Origin: Rhodamnia argentea
Taxonomy: Eukaryota > Streptophyta > Magnoliopsida > Myrtales > Myrtaceae
Assembly (NCBI RefSeq): GCF_020921035.1
Contig: NC_063153.1
Location: 13,764,001-13,828,000, forward strand
Length of the DNA: 64,000 nt
Direction of reading: 5' to 3'
In this document: positions 1 to 12,459 of the stretch, piece after piece
Numbering within the stretch: position 1 is the first letter of the stretch
Layout of the letters: the number at the start of each line of letters is the position of its first letter
Notes under the pieces: generated by a model
Databases searched by the model: none
Told to the model about the DNA's origin: nothing
The model's input: only the letters and a program-made list of their open reading frames with translations
Translations under genes and position numbers: made by a program

Positions 1-589
1 ATAGAGTATAACTTTGAGTCAAGGCTGCTGGTTTGTTTTTTTTTTTTTTTTAGACGAAAATTAGCTTGAGATAAATATATCGTAGGAATATCAATTTATG
101 ATTTTTTTTTCTCGTTAAAGAATTAGGTTAGGATACATGCGTCATGGTCATTGTTGCATTCTTCATTATATAGCCACATAGAAAAGAGAAAGTAAGAAAA
201 AAAAAAAAAACCAAGTCAGCATTGTCAAGTACTCGGATCGGACGAAATTAACATAAGTATTTGATTTAATGAATTAAAGGAATTCTAGAACTTGAGATAG
301 CAATAGTCAATTTTTCAAAGTTGATCATATATTAATGATAACTTTTAGGATTTCAATTGCCCTTATCCAAATACTTCAAAATAGTCCCTTGGTTTCCACC
401 CAATTTCATTCCCCTCCCTGTCCTTAGTTTCCCTTAAGCACGAATCATAGTCTAAATTTGTGCGTCGCTAGTTTGTTTACTTTCAAATATTGAAAAATTA
501 TTTACCTATGCATGTTAATTCTTTAAGATATTAGAGAACAAAGCTGTTCATATTATATCTATTTTGATACTCTCTACCGCCAAATTATA
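1..589. other. AT-rich intergenic DNA, no gene seen
   Basis: No open frame with protein-like composition on either strand. It holds homopolymer T and A runs (around 38-51, 102-112 and 196-210) and otherwise unremarkable AT-rich sequence leading into the MULE-type element that starts at 600. Confidence 0.5.
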
Positions 590-599
590 GATAAATTTA

Positions 600-1150
600 G
601 AACTAATTATCCAAAAATCTCAAAATTTATAGTGTGGGAGCTAATTTGGTCATAATCATTTCAATTGTATCACTATAGTCCTAAATTTTTTGACAATTTG
701 CCAACGTGAACCTTCTGATTAATTTGGACTGGAAGTCGCTAATGTGGATATTGGTCGTCTTGCATAGAGCGAGCGGCGCCGATGTGGACAACTTTTACAA
801 ATTCTCTAATTTTTAGAATTTTTTAATTTTTATCAATGTATTTTTTTTTCTTTCTTTTTTGTATTGGTAAGGGCCGAGGGTGAGGGCTTTTCGGCCCTTG
901 CCTAGGAGTACCTAGCGGGGTCCCCCCCCCAATATGCCAGCCCCTTAATAGTAAAGAAAGAAAATAAAAGGAGAATTAAAAATTTTAAAAAAATTGTCCA
1001 TGCTAGCGCTGACTATGTCACGTAAAAATTGATTATAAAGACTATATTAGCAAATCATTAAAAGATTTAGGATTAAAATGACATAATTAAAAGATTTAGA
1101 ACTGAACGTACTGTCGTACAATATGTTTAGGATTTTTGGATAATTTTCTC
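600..1150. mobile_element. Non-autonomous MULE-type fold-back element (551 bp)
   Basis: The ends are inverted repeats: the left end reads GAACTAATTATCCAAAAATC and the right end, reverse-complemented, GAGAAAATTATCCAAAAATC. The element is flanked by an exact 10-bp direct repeat GATAAATTTA at 590-599 and 1151-1160, read here as the target duplication; 9-10 bp is typical of Mutator-like elements. The body has the phrases 'tcctaaattttttgacaatttg' type and its inverse, with a short GC-rich core near 870-930. There is no transposase. It is the best-bounded copy of a family that recurs near 17.7, 39.9, 48.8, 57.3 and 59.5 kb. Confidence 0.75.
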
Positions 1151-1741
1151 GATAAATTTAAAATAGGAACCTAGAAATCCATGGGTTAGTGATTGTTATA
1201 GTAAGGATGAATTTCGATATTTCCAACATAACCCCTTAAAAGTTCGGCGAAGTCATTTCTTTAGAAATTCACTACTAGAGAAATGGGCAAGTTACATGTT
1301 ATATCTTGATATACTCATTCGGCAATATGTCTCCATAGAATTTTGATGAGGACAAAGTGACAAAATAATAACACATTATGAATGTCAAGTGTTTTTAAAG
1401 GAGAACTAAATAAAGTGTTGAAGCTCAAGAAAGCATTTCACTGGAGTTCAATTGAGGCTACATTTATCTAACTAGATCTCAAGCACACATAGATGAGTCT
1501 AGCTGTCAAGTTAGAACTTGACAAATCAATCTTAATATCACGTGATGCGAGTACTTAACGTTGAAATACATTCATAAATACTAGTCAGTAATTAGAAGTT
1601 GGTCATGAATAAGGAAATTAGGGTTTTGTTATTATCTCACTTGATGGAGTTTAACTTTTATCTCCACTTTGACTAGCTCAATACGTCTACTCGTAAGTTT
1701 ACACATGCTTATTCAACACACTGGTTTGAGTTCTAGCGCGC

Positions 1742-1743
<2 letters not shown>

Positions 1744-1798
<55 letters not shown>
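1744..1798. repeat. (GA)27 microsatellite
   Basis: An uninterrupted dinucleotide tract of about 55 bp, the longest pure microsatellite in the window. Confidence 0.95.
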
Positions 1799-1800
<2 letters not shown>

Positions 1801-4800
1801 CAATTTCACCTTGTAGCTGTATGCTTATGACTTTTCCAAGAAAGGCTTCAGTTACAAGGCAAAGACCGTAGGTTATCTAACTTGAAATAATTTAAAGGGA
1901 CACTAACTTAGGATCCTATGATTTATTCATCCCACATGGAGCTCCATGATCCTAGGACTTGTTCATCTAACATGGGGCTCTACATCATCAAGAAGAGAAG
2001 GCAAGCAGCTTCTAAGAAAAGCCAGCATTGAACTCTTCCTTTATGAAAGGAAAAGTCATTTTTTGACTCACTTGGTAGTAAACTTTAAGTGAATGAACCT
2101 ACACTTCTCGAGAATTCTGAATGCACTCTTGTCATTTGGGCAACATGAGCAAATTGGCAATAATCACCAACCTGATATCACACTGATATCCTTGACTGTT
2201 ATTGTGACGTTTTATTTGGAAAAGAAAATTTAGATGTCATTTCCTGCAAAACATGGAAAAGAAAATAATGATTAATATTTGCGTTTACTTATATACATGT
2301 TTCGTAATTGAAATTATAGAAGCAATATTTCTTTGGTTATTTCAAACCTCGTTTCTTTCCGATTGTAATAAATACACAAGTTGTTCTCGGATTACAAATC
2401 TAAATGAAAACGTTCAATATTGTCCATAAACTAAGTTGATCATGTACTAAAAGTTCATGGATCACATTAAATAAATTAAAAGTTCATGAGCCACATTACA
2501 CATTGAGGTCAAGATCATGGACCACATTGAACAAATTAAAAATTCGGAAATCACACTGTACATCGAGTCGAGACTAAGTTAAGGGACTTTTTATGGCATT
2601 ATCTCAATTCGTTATTGCAAGCTGGCTTTTCCCTCGTTCGGCGGACTTGAACGACCTAACTAGGTACATTAGTATTTATCATCTGCTAGCGAATTAAGTA
2701 CAGATTATGTTGTGACGACCGCCATGATCACTTCTTTATGAGGAGACTATGACGCATGAAAGAGCAGACACTGCTTGCTAACCACGCGACACCTTTCTTG
2801 TTCTATACATTAGCAACTTTATTATTGGGGTTAACCTCGAGTACCGGATTAGTTACGAGGGCACAGTTAATAATTGGTCATAGCCAGATACCCAATTAAG
2901 TGCACGACTAATCCTACGCCCCAGAATTTTTGACAGTGTTGGGCAAGTAGGTTTAATCTACGTGTTGATTTTGAACGTCTTTGGAAGTTAACTGATGGGT
3001 AAGTCGAGTCGAACGTGATCCGATTTAAATAAACATATTTAATCCGTTTTGATTAATTTCCATGCAGTGCAAACCTAGTGACCCGTAATGACCCGACCCG
3101 ACTCATACCGAACACATATCCGGCTCGACCAATATTCTTAAGACACTTTTATGTTTAACCTAATATTGGAAAGCTCACACCCAAAGTGAAGTGAGAGTAC
3201 GGAGTACAAGATCAAATGAGGGCAGAGAATGAATAGAGGGTCATAGAAGTGGGTCAAATCTAAGTAAGTTGTAAACCCACTTATGACCCATTTACAATCC
3301 ATTTGTGGCCTATTTAATACTCACATTATGTTTAAACCTATTTATGACATATTTATTGAATATAATTAATCTATTTAACAACTCAGCACATCATATATGG
3401 ATTAAGAAATGAGTTTATAACTTATTTTGACAAGTCAAAGTTGCCCATGATTCAGATTCAATGAACATCATCAATGGTAAAGTGACACTCAACTAATCAC
3501 AGGACAACGTTAAGAGCCATACGAAGCTTCTCCTTTTTTGGCCCCCTTTTCATTCTTCTAGCTGTCTAACTCAACACCCGAGTTGTCCTTGCGAAGGCAA
3601 GAGATTCTAGAAAATCATGTACTTTTTCATCATCTACATCCAACCCAATTAGGAACTTGGAGCTATTTTCTTGAAGGTACAAAATCAACATCGGATTTTC
3701 ACTGTCTAACTCTCCAGCCGGAGTCGCAAAGCGAGTTTATCCGGAGAAGGTTTCCAATCATTCGAATGGAGAAAGTAGCTGACCATCGGCCCTTCATGTT
3801 GCAATTCCGAGGGGTCAATGGGACCGTGGGATGGGGAGTTTGCCGTTGATTTGACCACAGTTGATGCTTGATGAGAGGAATTCCCAATGGGAAAGGAAAG
3901 GGAACCATATCAAGACGTTCGAGAAAACGCCGTCGCCTCTAGCAAGACACCGTGCTAGAAACATATCATGCGCGCATCTTTGCACGGACGCATGGTTTCT
4001 TTTCCATTTCTGAGCCGTCGCTAGCATGAGAGAGAGAGAGAGAGAGAGATGCTGTTAACTGCAAAAGGCAGCTCACAAATCACACCTCAACTTTAACATG
4101 AACAAAGACAACAGCATTTCCAGGATGGAGCACCCCACAGGAAGAAAAGGAGCAACATATCTCCATCGCGCATTTTAAAGGCAACCAAAGATGAACATTG
4201 AAAGAGAAATAAAAGCAATGGGTGAGCACATGCTCATCTACAAAGATCACAAACAAACAAAAAAAACTTGTAAAGACCATTTGAAGCTACTCTGTTTAGG
4301 TCCAATCAAGTCTTGCAATTCAATATTCAATCGAAACAACAGTAAAATCGAACCGAAAGTACGTTTCTTTTTGCCTGACAATGCCCCTAATCAGTGCAGC
4401 AAGGATAACCACATGAATCTGAACATACGCTGTAAACAGAATAGAAGCCTAATTGGAGTGCCTGTCATGGGAGGTAGTTTCTGGCTACTGCACGGAGAAG
4501 CCTCTCCGCTGATTGGTAACAAAAAGCCAGAACTTCTACGATAGCCGTGATAACAGCACTTTACATTTAAAACAGCAAAAATGCAGCACTACAAACGACA
4601 GATTTGACAGGATGAACTATCTCACTTGCAAAGAGACAAAGCAACCGAATGTATTCCTTCCCTTTGCATATACGAAACTTACAACTTAAGTAAAACAATG
4701 CCATGAAAAACAGTAGAAGCCACTTCATCGCAATTAGGCTGTAATCATTAGCCATACATAAACCAAGAGAGACGCTTCTCAAGAGGTGAAAAAGGATGAG

Positions 4801-5289
4801 CACCCATAATTTGCTTCCCCCGCACATAGACAAGCACCCTCGACATCCAAGAAGAACTCACAGCGTCCAAAGTCATGCGACCATGCAAAGAACGAAAATG
4901 GTCGACCCTACTCCTACTGGACTAAATGAATATTAAGTCCAACCACAAAATAAAATTTGATTCCAACTTTCTGTCAGAAAGATATCCAGAGATAGCACCT
5001 TTTGGTGCCATCGGACAGGACTTACAATGAGTGCCAAGCAACCATCAAAAGAGAAGCCACACCATTGCTATAAATCAGTCTAATTCGGGTCCATCCCGCT
5101 ACGAATCTAAACCAAAGATTCTAGAGTAAATTGACCACCAGAAGGGTACTAGACGTCTCTTTTATAGACAGCTTTATGAGATTTATGAGCCTACATAACT
5201 TGCCAAACCTAATTTTATTGAAATGCAGCAATGTGTAGCTTGCCTGGGCCACAGAGAATCTTTCACATGAGTCACTGTATGCCATCATT

Positions 5290-5407
5290 AGGTACAATAA
5301 TTGATGGATCCTAAATTAAGTTCCTTTGTCGTACGACGACACATGACTAGGTACAATAATTGGTGGATTCTAAATCAAGTTCCTTTGTCGTATAATGACA
5401 CATGAAA
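5290..5407. repeat. 59-bp imperfect tandem duplication
   Basis: Two adjacent copies start at 5290 and 5349, each beginning AGGTACAATAATT and containing AAGTTCCTTTGTCGTA. They differ at a handful of sites, including the 'gtacgacgacac' versus 'gtataatgacac' end. Confidence 0.8.
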
Positions 5408-5846
5408 TGAACAAATCTTACAACCAGAAGCCAAGAGAAAAGATGACGGAGATAGCACATTAGACGTCAATTTATCCAACTCAACACTGGGATTCAAACA
5501 ACATCCAATGCTGCACTCCACACAAATTCTCAGGCTACAATCATCTGAGTTCACATCATTGAGTTACTGGAAGTTCCAATAAGTCACGATACCAAAAACT
5601 TAGCATACCACCAATTATATGAACGAAATCACCAGAAGCAACACTTGCCACGGTTCGTGACGGGCTATAAGAGTTAATTTAATAGTCTAAATGATCTCAA
5701 AACTATAGTCAGTTCTTCCTCACATTCCATCATCTGAAAAAGTACCAAAGTATTTCCTTAATTCATTCAAGAATCATATGCCCTCTGTCCATCATATAAT
5801 TAGAGAAGAAGATGCAATTCAAGTAGCAAGACTGCTCATCATATAA

Positions 5847-5852
5847 TTTATT
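5847..5852 (-). terminator. Probable poly(A) signal of the UP3 gene
   Basis: The minus strand reads AATAAA here, about 100 nt downstream of the UP3 stop codon, a usual spacing for a plant near-upstream polyadenylation element. No transcript evidence is available. Confidence 0.4.
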
Positions 5853-5953
5853 CAATCATCGTGAAGCAGTTTCAGGTCTCTCAACTGTCAGAGCAAGAGA
5901 GATACAAGCATATGACATAAACCTCAACAAGGGAGGCAATCATCCACCTCCCA

Positions 5954-6745
5954 TCAAAGGCTGGCGCTCGTCGGCTGCTCCGGGACCATGTAATCCACCA
6001 CGATCACGCCATCCAAGTACTCCCTAACCTTCTCCTTCCGCAAATTCACGGCCTCCTCATCGGCCGCCGCGGCCTCCATCTCCTCCACACTTCTAAAGAC
6101 CGCTAGAGACGCAATCGAGAACCCCTTGGCCCGCGCGGGCGAGAAGTTCTCCCCGCATGTCACCTGCTCGATCTTTGCAAACCCATCCTTAATCCCCTCA
6201 ATCACCCCCATAACCTCGTTCTTCGCCCCGTTCCCCAGTCCCTCCTTCAATTTGAGGAAGCTCACCTTGATGGCGGACCCCGGGGGCGGCACGAGGGTCT
6301 CGGGGACGCAGTCGGCGACCCAATCGACGGCCATGATGTCCTCGCAGATGGGCAAGACGCACTCTTTCACGACCCCCATGTGGCTCGGGTGCGCGGAGTA
6401 AGCGGCCAAGTCGTCCTTGCTCCGGTAGCGGCTGTGGAGCATGTGGGTGAAGGCGAAGAGAGAGGACCTGGTCTGGAGGACCGGGCCGGCAGTGAGGTGG
6501 AGGACCGGGTCGAGCGAGACCAAGCCGTTGAGGCTGCTGACCATGGCGTTGACCAGGGAGGGGTCGGTGCCGTCCTTGGCCTTGAAGAGGACGATGTGCT
6601 CAATGAGCTGACCGGAGGCGGACATTGTGGTGGTGGAGAGGGACTTGACGGGGAGCGACGAGGGTCTGAAGGATCGCTTGGGAGGCGAGCAAGTGAGGCA
6701 AAATGAAGGGAAAATGTGTGCGCGAGATCGGAGAGACGGAATCAT
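5954..6745 (-). CDS. UP3: Stress-response A/B barrel (Dabb) domain protein, UP3-like
   Basis: Single-exon gene for 263 aa. Two Dabb (dimeric alpha/beta barrel) domains follow each other at about 48-144 (starting IEHIVLFKAKDG, with the family's Y-x-x-HP-x-H pattern, YSAHPSHM, around H118) and about 158-253 (starting IKVSFLKLKEG). The duplicated-Dabb layout is that of Arabidopsis UP3, a peroxisome-associated stress-responsive protein of unknown chemistry. Residues 1-40 are rich in S, R and P and short of acidic residues, like an organelle transit peptide. An alternative start at Met41 (MSASGQ) would remove it. The C-terminus is SASL, close to a non-canonical peroxisomal PTS1 tripeptide, so dual targeting by start choice is possible but inferred. 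GC-rich compared with its surroundings. Confidence 0.88.
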   Translation of the reverse strand: MIPSLRSRAHIFPSFCLTCSPPKRSFRPSSLPVKSLSTTTMSASGQLIEHIVLFKAKDGTDPSLVNAMVSSLNGLVSLDPVLHLTAGPVLQTRSSLFAFTHMLHSRYRSKDDLAAYSAHPSHMGVVKECVLPICEDIMAVDWVADCVPETLVPPPGSAIKVSFLKLKEGLGNGAKNEVMGVIEGIKDGFAKIEQVTCGENFSPARAKGFSIASLAVFRSVEEMEAAAADEEAVNLRKEKVREYLDGVIVVDYMVPEQPTSASL

Positions 6746-7929
6746 AACGAGCGACAGCGATCGAGGAGTGAGGAGTGAAAAGAGTGGGTGACCATAGAGT
6801 GTGGAGGGGATGGGTTGACTCTATGACGATGGCATGATTCAGGGGATGAACCTGGCCGGCCTCGGCACGAGACAAACGCCGAACACCCGGACGGCGTCGT
6901 CCAATCTCGTTACATTTCGAGCCCATGAAGGCAGCCACTTGCCTCGTGGCCTAGTGGCCCACCTAGCTAGCCCAAAAACATTGTCCAGGCCACCAAACGG
7001 ACCCCGCCGGGTTGGATGTCGGGTCTAACAAGCTTCCGTCCGACTCACCCCGTAGCTCAAGAGTCCTTGAAACTTCTTCACCGTGAGGTGAACCCGTCGA
7101 GCCGATCGAGCACGGAAACGATTCCGCTAGCCCATGTCCTTCAACTAGTCGAAAAGCACCGTCTAGGCCCGCCTGATGGGCTCACCAGCATGCCATTCTA
7201 GCAGTTGAAAACATCAAGTTTGCATCAGGAGTCATTAGAGGATTCGATTGGAGTACTCTGTACTCTTTGTTAATAACATATAGGATGGGAACTATGTGAT
7301 GTGGAAAGTGGAACACGATTAGATGCACTTTATATCCATCCCCGTGATCGCTATTATATTCCTTACACTGTGTCGTGTTAGTCATCCGATATTGCGAGTC
7401 TAACCGGGTTAGACATGAGCAGAATTTATTTTTAGCATGCGAAATAATATTAGGTAACGTCGAGTCCCTGTCCATTTTGACTAGCAAAGCAAAGCAGCAC
7501 GGGAACCGTAAATTGGTGCGAAGGGAAGCAACGGCAGGGAGTCTCTATATTCAGTGATAAGTTTTTTGCTAACTTACTTGATCAAAGAGCCTGCCGAAAT
7601 TAGAGAAACAATAGAAGGAGCGTGATGAACATGGCCTGAAATTGGTAATCACCTCCAAATGGTTCTCTCCTCGCTATCATCAAGACTAGTTCCGGAACAA
7701 AAGTACATTAGCTCCTTATCTCAGATTCTGATGGAAATCTTTATCTATAAACCAACCCTTCTCTCGAATGTCAAAAACGATCGAATGGGTAATACTAGCC
7801 TGTAATTAGTTCATTCCCTTCTAAATGATAAATGGTAATCTAGCAGAACAGGCTGACAGCTACCTTTGCATAAAGGTATCTGATATGGTTAGTAGCGCCA
7901 AGCGCTAAAATGAAGCAACCATGTGTAGA
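6746..7929. other. Intergenic DNA between divergent UP3 start and PPR 3' end
   Basis: The first 250 bp upstream of UP3 are relatively GC-rich and contain GGCCCA/TGGGCC-type motifs (around 6952-6960), as in many plant housekeeping promoters. Short frames at 6834-7201 and 7375-7557 have no recognisable product. No repeat or RNA gene is seen. Confidence 0.45.
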
Positions 7930-9667
7930 CTACCAATAGTCGTCGCACGAACACAAGCCACCTTCAAATTGGTGGAACCGGAGTCGGTCTCTCACGACTA
8001 TCGTTCTGATCAATATCCTTGAAACCAGTTTGATCCAGCAATGACAATCATAGCAGATCCTAAGGTTCTTCAACACCACGATCTCGCTCCCAGGACTAGA
8101 TTTCAAGACCCCATATGCCACCGCCAGTTTTTCACTGTGAAAGTTCAAATTCTCTTCCTTCTCTTCATCGGCAACGTCCATCAGAACCAACTCCATTGAA
8201 GGCACAAAACCCGCCATTTTAGTTCTCTTAATAAGTTCATCCAAAGCTTCGTATAACGCTTCTGTTTCCCGGTGCGACCTATCACCCGATCTGAATTGGT
8301 GAATCTCACCTGCAAGCTCAATCCAACTCTTTCCACAATTTTTACCGACTCCTTTCCTTGTCATCAAATTTCTCGTTTTTGCCGCACTATCCCACCTAGT
8401 TAAAGAGCAGTAGGTGTTTGAGAGCAAGACATAATCCCCACTTTTGCGACGCGGAATATTTGCAATGGCAACTTCACCTAATCGTGACCTTTTAAAGACC
8501 CTGCAAGAACTGAGGAGAGTCCTCCATATTGCAGCATCTGGCTTCGTGGGCATTTCCTTAATCATAGCATAGGCCTCATCCACTGATCCCGCTCGAGCCA
8601 GCAGATCAACCATGGCACCGTAATGCTGTATTTCAGGCTGAATGGAGTAACGGCTCCTCATTGAATCAAAATACATGCGCCCTTCCTCAACCAACCCACA
8701 ACGGCTACAAGCTGTCAATATTCCAACAAAAGTTATAGAATCGGGTGAGACTTTTTCCCGTTCCATATCGGAGAAAACTGTAATAGCATCACGGGCATGG
8801 CCATGAATTGCCAGCCCATTTATCATTGAATTCCAAACCGATACATCGCCACGTTGAATGCTGTCGAAAATTTCTCGAGCAACTTGGATCTTGCCACATC
8901 TTGCATACATGTCAATAAGGGCTGCATTCAATATAAAGTGCGGTTCAATCTTTTTCTCGATCATCAACCCGTGTGCCCATAATGCATGACTTAGAAACCC
9001 GACGCGCGCGCAACTGGTGAAAACAGACGCGAACGTGAAACCATCAGGCTCGACATCCAAAGCCAGCATATCTCGGAAAGACGCGAGAGCATCATGGAAC
9101 CGCCCGTTCCGCGTCAGGCCTCCAATCATGGAGTTCCAAGTCACCACGTCCCGCTCAGGCATTTTATCAAACAGCTTCCTCGCAACACCACACTGCCCGG
9201 CACTCAACAAATCCCTGAGGAAGATATTGAGGGTCAACAAGTTGCGACACCAGCTGAGGACATGATGGACGACACGCTCGGCGAGACCGATCTGATGACA
9301 GCGCACGTAAGCCGAGACCAGAGAAGCTGAAAGAGGTGGTTTTGCCCAGTACCCGCACGTGATGATTCTTGCGTGGGCTTTGGTGGCAGTCTTGAAATCC
9401 CCCGCGCGCTTGGAGGATTCGAGAACACGGCGGATCAGCGATTCCGGGTCTGAAAGAACCAGGAGGAAGACAAGCAAACGCAGGTAAAAAAAACCTTAGC
9501 TTTTAGCCTACAATCAAAATGCTTCCCGTAATTCCGCAACAAATGAGAAAAGGACAACAACAAAGCTGCATCGCGTGCTTACCTTGTAACTTGGAAAAAT
9601 GAAACGGGAGTCGCGATGCAACCAATCGTTGGGCATTGCCTCCTTGGATGCTCCTCAGACTCGTCAT
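7930..9667 (-). CDS. DYW-class pentatricopeptide repeat protein (534 aa, 2 exons)
   Basis: Exons: 9583-9667 (28 codons plus 1 nt) and 7930-9449. The donor GTAAGC and acceptor TTTCAG give a 133-bp phase-1 intron; joining makes a GAC (Asp29) codon and an open frame of exactly 535 codons. Exon 1 encodes a basic, acid-poor N-terminus (MTSLRSIQGGNAQRL...), a plausible mitochondrial or plastid targeting peptide. Then come degenerate P/L/S PPR motifs (for example VVTWNSMIGGLTRNG and VSVWNSMINGLAIHG), an E/E+ region, and a complete DYW deaminase-like domain with HSEKLA (the HxE zinc/catalytic motif), CYDCH (CxxCH) and the C-terminal CSCDDYW. Proteins of this class act as organellar C-to-U RNA editing factors or cofactors; the target site cannot be read from sequence. 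The length and layout resemble Arabidopsis At5g50990, but this is memory-based. Confidence 0.88.
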
Positions 9668-10879
9668 AGCTTCCTTCTCCTTCTATTCACGAGTGGGTTC
9701 TGCATGATCCGGGGGAAGATTGCAGAATCATGCGACTGAGACAAGGCTGTTCGGTTTGCTGGGTCTCTCTCGGGTCGAGGCAGAACGAAGGAACTGAAAG
9801 CACGACAAATTTCGGAATCGTAGTTTCACGACCAGTAATCAAGTGACAAAGTGAAATCATGCGCTGCTTTATCGGCTAGGGAATGGATGGCTAGTTGTAT
9901 TTGGCACGAGCACCATTTTTCACTAACAAATAATTGGGATATGTTCACCACGGGTTCTAAAATTTATCATAAAATTACAATTGAGTCCTAAAATTTGTTA
10001 AAAGTACAACGTGACTAACGAAAACCGCTGATATGTCATATTTTAATCATTTGTCTCTCTCCTACGTAACAAATATATTTGGCCAACTTGTCAACGTCAT
10101 CAAAACGACGTAATTTTAGATAACTTACTTATCCTATCAAGACCCAAAACGACTCTCTCCCTCAGTCTCCTCCCTCCCTTACCACGCCTCTTCTCCTCTT
10201 AGTCTCTTTGTAGTTTCTCGAACCCTAAAGCCCCAAATCAAGTCCAACGATTTGGCGTTCCGTGGCAATTTCAATGGCGAATCGAGCGTTGGTGACCCTA
10301 TTTTGACCCTGTTATCTATCGGAAAACAAAAGGAAAAGAAAACATGTGTTTTATGATTTTTCATTGGCTTCTTCAGCATAAGCACGTGTTGTAAATAAAG
10401 AAATAAGGAATCAATTAAATAGTTAAGGATTCAATAAGCATGTGAAGTAAGTCGTGTCCAGATCATGACATTACTTGGGGACTACTCTGGGAAGTCTTGG
10501 CCACCACCGCCATGTCAATACGATTTCAAATCACATATGCCAAGCATATGTGTGGACACTATTCTTAAAGTTAATCGAGTCGAAAATTCGGAACACTTTA
10601 ATCTTAAAAAAAAGAAAAAAGAAAACGAAGACTTCTTAAGTTATTTTGAGAGTGAAATAGTTACACGTTTTATTAGTAAATGTTACTTACTTTTGAGTGA
10701 ATAGCTTTATGGAAACGCACCTAATAAGATAGATAACAAGTGACCCACTTCTTTTTGCAATTATACATAAAATAAGTAAACACTTGAATTGGACATAAGA
10801 GGTGAAATGGATCAGAACAGAACCGAAAATCCGTAGGCGCCGAGGTGTCCGGGTTGTGACTGTCAAATCCATTTATTCT
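9668..10879. other. Intergenic DNA between divergent PPR and ELF4-like genes
   Basis: Contains the bidirectional promoter region. An AT-rich stretch at 9940-10105 ('gagtcctaaaatttgttaaa' type phrases) resembles one arm of the MULE-type fold-back family at 600-1150. A short CT-rich stretch lies at 10150-10200. Frames at 10179-10385 and 10465-10704 look random. Confidence 0.4.
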
Positions 10880-11029
10880 CTCTCTCTCTCTTACAAACAC
10901 ACACACACCACTCTCGCAGATATCGTCGAGAAACAGGAACTCCTCTTGTCTACGAGATTCTATCCAGTCGCCGATCTTTTCTGGTTTTCTCCTCCCAAAT
11001 CTGATTCTCTCTCTCTCTCTATATCCTCC

Positions 11030-12419
11030 ATGTCTCCTCTCGATGCAATCTCCCAGAAGACGTTCAAGGTACGAGCTTTTTTTCCCTTTTTTAAATCACA
11101 TGCCCTGTTCCAGTACGATTACCTGAAACGTAACAGAGGCCTCAAAAAAAAGAAATTGGTCTTTTCTCTTTTGTCTGGGCTCTGGGCTTTGTCCTCCCTC
11201 CTCCTCCTCCTCCTCTTCCTCTTTTGTCGGCACGTCACTGTCTATCTGCATCTTTCATCCGCAGCTTCAAATGGAGTTTTGCTCTTCCCCAAGAAGATTG
11301 TGGGATTTCCCTTCTTGTTGAGATTCTTCTCCGTCCCCTGTTTCTGTTTCCTTTGGCTGAGGCTTTCTCTTGATTGATTTGGGAAAAAAATGGGGCAGGC
11401 TTTGAAATGCTCTTGATCTTCGCTGGGAGCCAATGTTTGCAGATTCTTTTGGGGGTAATGAGCTTTCTTTTTGGGGGGGCAAAGTCTTCGTCTTTTTGCC
11501 TTACTTTTTGGAAACTCATGCTTCTGCACTTGCGATTGCAAAAGCTTTTTGAATTTTTGAACATCTTTGGATCATATGAGTTGGGGTCTTTCTGCTTCTC
11601 TTTTTGAATTGCAAGCAAAGTCGGCCGTATAATTTAATGCGCTTTCTCTGTCCTTGTTCTCTTAAAATTTCTTCTTTTCATCATTTTGGCCTCTTTACAT
11701 TTGTTTGAATCTAGTTCGTGGAAATAAACAAGTAAATAAAGATCGGTAGTACCGTCAGTGAAAATGCCTTATCTTTTCTGCACCATTGACTGGGGCTCGG
11801 AGCTTCGTCCTTTCTAAGATTCTTGTTTCTTACGCTGCTGATCTTTAAGGTGGGTATTTCTCTGAGTACGATAAAAAGGTTTCCTTTATATGGGAAAGGA
11901 ATCTGCTTTTCCTCTCATATTTCTGTCATCAATGGCAATAAATATACACAACAACTATAATAATGTACTATATTCATTGCACAAAATTCTCTCCACAGAA
12001 AAGAAAACTAAAAGTGCCCATGGCGGTCATGATTTCAACTATCACACCTTGTCTCTTGCGACAAGTGAACAAGTTCTGAAGCTGCGCTGCTCATTCATGT
12101 CCAGTTAAGAAGATGGATTTCGTATTTTTTTTTTTTTTTAATTTCGATTTATTTGGTGAGATGTTGTTTATTGATATATAAACAAGAACATGTGTTTGTG
12201 TTGTGCATGTGCTTTGGAATCTTTTCTAAATCAAGAGACCTACGGGCTACAGTTCATTAGCATAAACTTAATGAACAGAAAGTTCTCTTCTTAATTCTTT
12301 TCGTTGGCCAAGTGGGGTTATTATAAAATGGGAATTGATCTAGACAAACCTCAGGAGAAACACAGTCTCAGCGTCTGGTGTTCTTTTGTTTCTTCTTCTG
12401 GATGCAGGTCTGGATCTGA
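11030..12419 (+). promoter_or_regulatory. Spliced upstream ORF in the ELF4-like leader
   Basis: An ATG at 11030 opens 13 codons that end exactly at the leader donor (11068/11069). After removal of the intron (11069-12407) the frame continues GTC TGG ATC TGA at 12408-12419, giving a 16-residue peptide MSPLDAISQKTFKVWI. It stops 40 nt before the main ATG at 12460, with no other ATG between. Such a uORF would be expected to lower translation of the main frame; whether it is translated is inference. Confidence 0.5.
11069..12407 (+). other. 5' leader intron of the ELF4-like gene
   Basis: The donor AAG|GTACGAG at 11069 and acceptor GATGCAG|GTC at 12407 bound a 1,339-bp T-rich intron immediately upstream of the coding exon. 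Intron-split leaders are usual in ELF4-like genes. It contains a CTCCTC run (11195-11222) but no gene. The leader exon starts somewhere near the (CT)n tract at 10877-10890. Confidence 0.65.
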
Positions 12420-12459
12420 TCACACGTAAAATCGGACCTGAAAATCGATTCAATTTCAA

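Larger units (their letters stand above)
1161..5846. other. Intergenic DNA with small repeats, no gene recognised
   Basis: Neither strand shows a recognisable protein. Contents: a (GA)n microsatellite at 1744-1798; loosely repeated 'aaaagttcatggatcacatta' type phrases at 2450-2560; a CCCGAC-rich stretch around 3000-3130 followed by 'tttatgacccatttacaat' type repeats (3240-3400); a short (GA)n at 4027-4049; and a 59-bp imperfect tandem duplication at 5290-5407. The 117-codon frame at 4191-4544 has no family features and is not called. Part of 4050-5850 could be the 3' flank of the UP3 gene. Confidence 0.5.

Noticed and set aside
4191-4544. 117-codon plus-strand frame
   Set aside because: Random composition, no domain or splice support, and overlapping frames on the other strand.
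10802-11377. 191-codon plus-strand frame in the ELF4-like leader
   Set aside because: It runs through the leader donor into a T-rich intron (poly-Phe/Leu translation) and has no family features.
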